A stretch of 64,000 nt of DNA from Pseudonocardia sp. MH-G8 (GTDB lineage Bacteria > Actinomycetota > Actinomycetes > Mycobacteriales > Pseudonocardiaceae), in NCBI RefSeq assembly GCF_002262885.1, contig NZ_NKYF01000003.1, forward strand, positions 124,001 to 188,000, read 5' to 3'. The notes under the pieces were generated by a model. It had not been told where the DNA came from. It ran no database searches and was given only the letters and a program-made list of their open reading frames with translations. A program made the position numbers and the translations under genes. Below, piece by piece: positions 59,447 to 64,000 of the stretch (its first letter is position 1; each line of letters opens with the position of its first letter).

Positions 59447-59497
59447 TCCTCCTCCTCCCACTTGACGGACGGGTCGACCCTGCGCCTTCATGTCGAC

Positions 59498-59923
59498 GTG
59501 AACGCAACCCGCGAGGACGGCAGGCGGACGATCGGTGACGTCGCGCGCGCGTGCGGTGTTCCCGCGCACGTCCTGCGGCATTGGGAGAACGAGGGCCTGC
59601 TGCACCCGGGACGGGACGCGGCCGGGAACCGGCAGTACGGCGCCGAGGACCTGCACCGGATCGCGATCATCGTGCTGGGCAAGCAGATGGAGCTGGGCCT
59701 CGACCGGATGCGGCACGTCCTCGCCGCGGACCCGGAGCGCCGCCGCGCCCTGCTCGAGGCGCACCACGCGGCCGTCGACGAGCGGATCGCCGCCCTCCGG
59801 ACCGCCCAGGAGCTCACCCGGCGGGTGCTCGACCACGGCGCCGCCGGCGACGCCGAGGCCTGCGCCCGGTTCGAGGAGGTGATCGTCGAAACCGTGCGGG
59901 AGCGCGCCTGCACGCTGCCGTGA
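59498..59923 (+). CDS. MerR-family transcriptional regulator
   Basis: This protein of about 141 residues has an N-terminal MerR winged helix (RRTIGDVARACGVPAHVLRH then WENEGLLHPGRDAAGNRQYG) and a C-terminal helix for dimerisation (ALLEAHHAAVDERIAALRTA). There is no Cys cluster for metals, so the effector is unknown. The start is uncertain: GTG at 59498 is chosen because the TTGACG at 59462 looks like a -35 box, but TTG at 59462 would give a longer reading. It is divergent from the CPBP gene, a possible target. Confidence 0.85.
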   Translation: MNATREDGRRTIGDVARACGVPAHVLRHWENEGLLHPGRDAAGNRQYGAEDLHRIAIIVLGKQMELGLDRMRHVLAADPERRRALLEAHHAAVDERIAALRTAQELTRRVLDHGAAGDAEACARFEEVIVETVRERACTLP

Positions 59924-59936
59924 AACGCGATCGGAG

Positions 59937-60233
59937 CTACGGCTTCCCCGACACGATCCGCTCGGCGAGGTGCACGGTGACACTCTCGCCCGGGCCTTTG
60001 CCGATGGCCCGCTGCAGCTCGCCCTTCACGGGCAGCTTGTGGCGGCCGTCGCCGAGCGCCATGAACGAGCTGCGGAACGGGTGGCCGTCGACGGTGCCGC
60101 GCACCTTGACCAGCCCCCGCGTGCCGAAGAACTCGGCGGAGCCGGGCATCACCACGTAGGTCCAGCCACCGGGCTCGGGACTCTTCTCCAGCGTGGCGGT
60201 GAAATCGTGGTCCAGCGCCTGGTTCTCGCTCAT
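59937..60233 (-). CDS. DUF1905 protein
   Basis: This 98-residue protein fits DUF1905: [40 protein letters not shown], and the C-terminal [20 protein letters not shown]. The fold is a small beta barrel of unknown function, often fused to or near YdeI/OmdA-type domains. ATG at 60233 has GAGGAGGAG upstream. It converges on the MerR gene with 13 bases between. Confidence 0.85.
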   Translation of the reverse strand: MSENQALDHDFTATLEKSPEPGGWTYVVMPGSAEFFGTRGLVKVRGTVDGHPFRSSFMALGDGRHKLPVKGELQRAIGKGPGESVTVHLAERIVSGKP

Positions 60234-60318
60234 GGCTCCTCCTCGGGGACGTCCACCGTGGCCGTCCCTCTGATGACGAGGACGCGCACCCGGATTCGAC
60301 ATCCGACTCAGGAGTGTT

Positions 60319-61290
60319 CTAGCGGCCTCTCACCGCCGTCGCGTGGTCGCCGAACACGAACGGGCTCGGCTCGCACTCGGCGATGAAGTCGCCGGGGAAC
60401 CCGAGTTCGAACTCCACCGCGGCCTCCAGCCGCCGGACCGCCTCGTCGGGCAGGACGAGGTCGAGTGCACCGAGATTCTCGGTGACCTGCGCGACGGAGC
60501 TGGCACCGACCAGCGGGTGCACCGCCGCGGACCGGCTGCGCGTCCAGGCGATGGCCACCTGGGCCGGGGTGGCGCCCAGGTCCTCGGCGACGCCCTGCAC
60601 GGCCTGCACGGCGGCGTGGTCGCGCGGGGTGAGCGCCGACGGGTCGACCCGACGCGGGCGACGGCCGCCGGCGAGCACCCCGGAGGCGAGCGGCGCCCAC
60701 GCCGCCACGGACATCCCGAACGCCTCCGCCATGGGCAGCAACTCCCGCTCGACGTCGCGGCGCAGGAGGCTGTAGGGCACCTGGAGGCCGGCGAACGGGG
60801 TGCGGTCCCGCCACTCGGCGAGCGTGTTCGCCCGGGCGACGACCCAGGCGGGCGCGTCGGAGATGCCGAGGTAGAGGACCTTGCCGGCCTGCACGAGATC
60901 GTCCAGCGCGCGCACCGTCTCCTCCAGCGGGGTGTGCCGGTCCCAGATGTGCACCCAGAGGACGTCGAGGTAGTCGGTGCGCAGCCGCCGCAGGCTCTGC
61001 TCCACGGAGAGCACGAGGTTCTTGCGGTGGTTGCCGGCGGCGTTCGGGTCGCTCGCGTCGCGCGAGAGCGTGTACTTGGTGGCGAGGACGAACCGGTCGC
61101 GCCGCTCGAGGACGGAGCCCAGCAGCTCCTCCCCGTTCCCGTACGCCGAGGCGGTGTCCAGGACGTTGCCACCGGCGTCCGCGTACGCGTCGATGATCTT
61201 GCGAGCCACGGCGGCGTCGTCGAGGACCATGGTGCCGAGGAAGACCTCCGACACCCGCAGGCCGGTCCGGCCGAAGAGGCGGTACCGCAC
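60319..61290 (-). CDS. aldo/keto reductase
   Basis: This 323-residue AKR has the catalytic tetrad Asp/Tyr in [15 protein letters not shown], Lys in [12 protein letters not shown] and His in [15 protein letters not shown]. The NADPH-binding end is [20 protein letters not shown]. It resembles the YajO/L-glyceraldehyde-3-phosphate reductase branch. GTG at 61290 has GGAGGG 6 bases upstream. The frame is open far upstream of 61290, but that lies over the divergent XRE gene. Divergent orientation to XRE suggests regulation by it. Confidence 0.9.
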   Translation of the reverse strand: MRYRLFGRTGLRVSEVFLGTMVLDDAAVARKIIDAYADAGGNVLDTASAYGNGEELLGSVLERRDRFVLATKYTLSRDASDPNAAGNHRKNLVLSVEQSLRRLRTDYLDVLWVHIWDRHTPLEETVRALDDLVQAGKVLYLGISDAPAWVVARANTLAEWRDRTPFAGLQVPYSLLRRDVERELLPMAEAFGMSVAAWAPLASGVLAGGRRPRRVDPSALTPRDHAAVQAVQGVAEDLGATPAQVAIAWTRSRSAAVHPLVGASSVAQVTENLGALDLVLPDEAVRRLEAAVEFELGFPGDFIAECEPSPFVFGDHATAVRGR

Positions 61291-61416
61291 GGTCAGCCCT
61301 CCGGGCCCTGGTCGCGCGCGGAGATCGGATACGCAGTTCCTGCGGCTGTGAACGTACTCATGCCATCGAGCATCGACCGAGCCCGCCGTCGTAGGGAGAC
61401 CGTGCCAGGGACCCCC

Positions 61417-61422
61417 TACGCT
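61417..61422 (+). promoter_or_regulatory. -10 box TACGCT, leaderless XRE regulator
   Basis: TACGCT lies 7 bases before the GTG at 61430, with no ribosome site. The mRNA is probably leaderless. Confidence 0.4.
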
Positions 61423-61429
61423 CGTCGAC

Positions 61430-62314
61430 GTGGCCGACAACGCGTTGGGCGCCTTCCTGCGCACCCGGCGGGAAGCGATCGCCCCGAGCGCCGTCGGGCT
61501 GCCGGTCGGCTCCCGCCGTCGCACACCCGGCCTGCGCCGGGAGGAGCTGGCGTCGCTGGCCGGCATCAGCGTCGAATATCTGACGCGGCTGGAGCGCGGC
61601 CGCGACCGACATCCGTCCGCGCAGGTGGTCGGGGCGCTCGCCGACGCGCTCGGCCTCTCACCCGACGAGCGGGTGCACGTGCACCGGATGGTCAAGACCG
61701 CGGACGGGCAGGCCTGCCCGCAGGCCACCCCGCCACCGCGGACGGTCCGGCCCACCGTCCTGGCCCTGCTCGAGCGCCTCGAGCCCACACCCGCGCTCGT
61801 CGTCGACCCGCAGTACGACGTACTCGCCTGCACCGCCGGGTTCCGACGGCTCGCGGGTCCGGTCGGGCTGCTCGACGGCGCCGAGCCCAACCTCGTGCGA
61901 TTCACCTTCGCCGACGCGCGGTCCCGCGCTGTGTTCCCGGATTGGGAGGACGTGGCCGACGAGCGCGCCGCCGCCCTGCGGGCCGCCGCCGACCTCGGTG
62001 ACCGCGCGGCGTCCGCGCTCGCCGAGGAGCTGTCCATCACCGTGGGTGTGGCGTTCGGCCGCCGGTACGCCACGGCGGCAGTCCTGCCCCCGTGGACAGG
62101 TGTCGCGCGGTGGGTGCACCCGACGGCGGGGATGCTGCAGCTGGCCTTCGAGAGCCTCCTACTGCCCGGCCCCGAGGAGCAGCGCCTGGTCGTCCACCTC
62201 CCGGCCGACGCGGCCACCGCCGCGGCGCTGGACGCACTGCCCACGGCGACGACCTCGGCCCTTCAGGCCGGGCCACCGCCGAAGCCGATCTCGTTGCCGT
62301 CGGGATCGCGGTAG
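61430..62314 (+). CDS. XRE-family regulator with MmyB-like domain
   Basis: This 294-residue protein has an N-terminal XRE helix-turn-helix (RREELASLAGISVEYLTRLE then RGRDRHPSAQVVGALADAL) and a C-terminal MmyB-like ligand domain (PALVVDPQYDVLACTAGFRR, VRFTFADARSRAVFPDWE). Such regulators commonly sit divergent from a reductase that they control, as here with the aldo/keto reductase. The last 16 or so residues (PPPKPISLPSGSR) are read through the antisense of a VOC gene remnant, so the native C-terminus has probably been replaced. Confidence 0.9.
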   Translation: MADNALGAFLRTRREAIAPSAVGLPVGSRRRTPGLRREELASLAGISVEYLTRLERGRDRHPSAQVVGALADALGLSPDERVHVHRMVKTADGQACPQATPPPRTVRPTVLALLERLEPTPALVVDPQYDVLACTAGFRRLAGPVGLLDGAEPNLVRFTFADARSRAVFPDWEDVADERAAALRAAADLGDRAASALAEELSITVGVAFGRRYATAAVLPPWTGVARWVHPTAGMLQLAFESLLLPGPEEQRLVVHLPADAATAAALDALPTATTSALQAGPPPKPISLPSGSR

Positions 62315-62486
62315 ATCACCTTGCGCACGCCGTTGGAGGAGGTCTCCCGCGATGCTCGGCGAGCTCTCAGACCGCCTCCGCGTCGTTCGGGAGGAACGCC
62401 GGCTCGGACCCCAGCAATCGCTCGTACCAGGCGCAGGCGGCCGCGAGGTCGCGGACCGGGATCCCGGCGAAGAGGTCGAGGCTCAT
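62263..62486 (-). pseudogene. VOC/glyoxalase-family gene with internal deletion
   Basis: The minus strand starts MSLDLFAGIPVRDLAAACAW and continues YERLLGSEPAFLPNDAEAV, an intact VOC N-terminus, then meets a stop. Further on, in another frame, it reads TSSNGVRKVIYRDPDGNEIG and then FGGGPA with a stop, the typical VOC C-terminus. About 50-60 middle residues are missing. The remnant overlaps the XRE 3' end by about 50 bases and fills most of the gap before the CBS gene. Confidence 0.75.
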
Positions 62487-62545
62487 TGTCCGATGTTGGT
62501 GCGACGAATCCCCCAGTTCGTGCCGTGCGGACGGCGGGGACTCAC

Positions 62546-62551
62546 TAACGT
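62546..62551 (+). promoter_or_regulatory. -10 box TAACGT, leaderless CBS-domain gene
   Basis: TAACGT lies 7 bases before the ATG at 62559, with no ribosome site between. The transcript is probably leaderless. Confidence 0.4.
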
Positions 62552-62558
62552 CGGTCCG

Positions 62559-63416
62559 ATGGCACAACTCGTACGGGACGTCATGACCTCCCGCGTCGTC
62601 ACGGTGCGTTCCGACGAAGCCGTGTCCGCCGCGGTCGACCAGATGACCCGCTACGGCTTCAGCGCGCTACCGGTGGTCACCCCCTCGTTCCGGCTGGTCG
62701 GCATGGTGAGCCTGCTCGATGTGCTGCGCTTCCGCGAGGAGTACGGCGCCGCGGGCTCGGAGGCCGACGCGGACGTCGCCGTCGAGGCGATCATGAATCC
62801 GGATGTCCTGTCGATGTCGGCCAACGCCAACGCGGCGGTCGTCGCCCAGCGCCTGCGTAGCCACGGGGAGCTGCGGGTGATGCCGGTCGTGCAGGGCGGC
62901 AACCTGGTCGGCGTCGTCACCCGTAGCGACCTGCTGCGATACCGCGACGGCACCCGCCGCGGCGGCGGGCGGCGCTTCTTCGGCGGCCGCGACGTGCCGG
63001 CCGACGACCCCCTGTTCGCCTACGAACGCGGCCGCCGCCCCGGGCCCGCCCCGGGCCCGGACACCCCGGTGCGCGACGTGATGACCCACGAGGTCGTCGC
63101 CGTCACCGCAGCGGACCTGGTCACCCTGGCCGCCGAGCTGATGTTGCAGCATCGCCACACCGCACTCCCGGTCGTCGAGGGCGATTGGCGGCTGGTCGGG
63201 ATCCTGAGCGAGGCCGACATCCTCACCGACCCACTGGCCGGCCGCTCGGCGCACGCCACGGTCGGCGCCGTGATGACGAGGTCGCCGTTCGTCGTGGCCG
63301 TCGGCGCCACCGTCGGCGGAGCGCGGGCCCTGATCGCCGACCGCGGCCTGCGCACCCTCCCGGTGGTCGACGGCGACCGGCTCGTGGGTGTGCTCAGCCG
63401 CAGCGACGTGATCTGA
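62559..63416 (+). CDS. four-CBS-domain protein
   Basis: This 285-residue protein consists of two CBS pairs (Bateman modules). Markers are VRDVMTSRVVTVRSDEAVSA, VEAIMNPDVLSMSANANAAV, VRDVMTHEVVAVTAADLVTL and VGAVMTRSPFVVAVGATVGG. Each is followed by the core LPVV/MPVV strand and a nucleotide-binding GVVTRSDLL, GILSEADIL or GVLSRSDVI. A Gly/Arg/Pro-rich linker (about residues 132-165) separates the halves. CBS modules bind adenosine nucleotides; as no catalytic domain is attached, it is probably an energy or redox sensor. Confidence 0.92.
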   Translation: MAQLVRDVMTSRVVTVRSDEAVSAAVDQMTRYGFSALPVVTPSFRLVGMVSLLDVLRFREEYGAAGSEADADVAVEAIMNPDVLSMSANANAAVVAQRLRSHGELRVMPVVQGGNLVGVVTRSDLLRYRDGTRRGGGRRFFGGRDVPADDPLFAYERGRRPGPAPGPDTPVRDVMTHEVVAVTAADLVTLAAELMLQHRHTALPVVEGDWRLVGILSEADILTDPLAGRSAHATVGAVMTRSPFVVAVGATVGGARALIADRGLRTLPVVDGDRLVGVLSRSDVI

Positions 63417-63445
63417 ACCGGCGACAGGCCGGGCCGCCATCCGCA

Positions 63446-63509
63446 GTGATCGCCGAACTGGTGCAGGAACGGCGCCATGTTGCCGTTCCTGCACCAGACT
63501 GGTGATCAC
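63446..63509. terminator. 64-bp GATC-bounded hairpin between convergent genes
   Basis: TGGTGCAGGAACGGC on the left and GCCGTTCCTGCACCA on the right form a perfect 15-bp stem around an 8-base loop. GTGATC at 63446 and GATCAC ending at 63509 pair again beyond a 7-base unpaired region. It lies between the CBS gene and the convergent membrane-protein gene, so it is most likely a bidirectional terminator. Its size and GATC ends recall the palindromes at 21231 and 33693. Confidence 0.75.
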
Positions 63510-63527
63510 GTCGAGCTGCGGCTCGCG

Positions 63528-64000
63528 TCACGCGGTGGTCTCGGGGTCGCCCGGCGCCAGGTGGAGCTGCCGCCGCGTGCCGGGGTCGATCTCCGCTCCG
63601 GCGGCGTCCGAATGCCGGATGCCGTTGTACACGAGGTCCCAGAGCTGCGGGTTCGCCTCCAGCAGCCCGAACGGCAGCGTCAGCCGCTGTGCATTCGGCC
63701 CGACGAGCCGGAGCGCGAGGCCCCTCGGCGAGTCCAGGACGCGGATCGTGCGCAGCTCGTAGAGCGGCAGGTCGACACCGTCACCGTCGGTGTCCACCTC
63801 GGCGACGGCGAGGGCGCCGGCGCGCAGCACGACCGTGGGGTCGGACGCGTGGTACCCGAAAGCCAGTACCGCGACCACGGCAACGACCGCGGCCGCGATC
63901 AGGTAGGCACCCGTCCGGTCCTCGGCGGTGAACCACAGGAAGATCGCCACCACGACGGTGACCGGCACCACCGTGTACACCGCGCCGAGGGCGGCGGCCC
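63528..64000 (-). CDS. membrane protein of unknown function, 5' end beyond the window
   Basis: The frame is open to the right edge, so the N-terminus is not visible. From GAVYTVVPVTVVVAIFLWF, two hydrophobic helices are followed by a soluble C-terminal domain (RAGALAVAEVDTDGDGVDLP onward, about 100 residues). That domain resembles the PH-like domain of actinobacterial DUF3093-type proteins (LYELRTIRVLDSPRGLALRL), though I am not certain of the family. It converges on the CBS gene across a strong hairpin. Confidence 0.6.
   Translation of the reverse strand, partial: AAALGAVYTVVPVTVVVAIFLWFTAEDRTGAYLIAAAVVAVVAVLAFGYHASDPTVVLRAGALAVAEVDTDGDGVDLPLYELRTIRVLDSPRGLALRLVGPNAQRLTLPFGLLEANPQLWDLVYNGIRHSDAAGAEIDPGTRRQLHLAPGDPETTA

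Noticed and set aside
62367..62567. A small intact VOC-family gene
   Set aside because: The frame stops after about 40 residues and the missing C-terminus lies further on in another frame, so this is a remnant.
1..64000. tRNA, rRNA, riboswitch, insertion sequence or prophage
   Set aside because: No cloverleaf, rRNA core, known riboswitch core, transposase or integrase was recognised by eye; a covariance-model scan would be needed to exclude small RNAs.

Overview
This is a very GC-rich window with the codon bias and gene content of a high-GC actinobacterium. Tat/lipoprotein binding proteins, pervasive ATGA/GTGA/TTGA start-stop overlaps, leaderless -10 boxes (TANNNT 7-8 nt before the start) and a P450-3Fe4S ferredoxin pair all fit the Pseudonocardiaceae. 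That placement is inferred from style, not from a marker gene. No rRNA, tRNA, phage, IS element or CRISPR array was seen. The window is mainly a catabolic and transport region.

Layout. 1-5.5 kb (minus): an RpiR regulator, a SIS protein, an NgcEFG-like amino-sugar ABC importer and the start of an alpha/beta hydrolase. 5.6-10.4 kb: two membrane proteins, a NarL-type two-component system, a DinB protein and an aldo/keto reductase. 10.5-14.0 kb: a TAXI-type TRAP transporter (binding protein, DUF1850 protein, fused permease). 14.1-21.2 kb: a seven-gene operon with a DeoR regulator, a rhamnose/AI-2-type ABC importer, a class II aldolase and a TIM-barrel epimerase, behind a consensus promoter with a palindromic operator. 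22.8-32.5 kb: a LysR regulator divergent from a nine-gene operon that joins a tripartite tricarboxylate transporter with three binding proteins to a thiamine-diphosphate enzyme, a two-subunit CoA transferase and an SDR.

32.5-37.9 kb: a tandem array of about seven hairpin units, a pentapeptide-repeat protein, an SDR, a SARP-like regulator, a DUF1059 protein, a P450 with its ferredoxin and a TetR regulator. 37.9-54.5 kb: two sugar-acid clusters back to back. The left one (minus) has a binding protein, a fused MalF-MalG permease, IclR, RraA, an enolase-superfamily enzyme and a uronate-dehydrogenase-like protein. The right one (plus) has an AGE-family epimerase, a three-gene ABC importer, an SDR, an enolase-superfamily dehydratase and a second RraA. 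A FadR-type regulator and a Gfo/Idh/MocA oxidoreductase lie between them. Each cluster supplies uptake, oxidation or epimerisation, dehydration and an RraA-type aldolase, which suggests conversion of sugar acids to pyruvate and an aldehyde.

54.5-64 kb: a triple-repeat lipoprotein, a recombination scar made of the 3' ends of bioA and rraA, a horizontally acquired-looking gene, bioA, an SMR pump with its TetR regulator, a CPBP protease, MerR, DUF1905, an aldo/keto reductase, an XRE regulator running over a deleted VOC gene, a four-CBS protein and a truncated membrane protein.

The least explained features are the hairpin array at 32.5-32.95 kb together with similar-sized GATC-bounded palindromes at 21.2, 33.7 and 63.4 kb, the bioA/rraA scar at 55.4-55.7 kb, and the transporter/ThDP/CoA-transferase operon.
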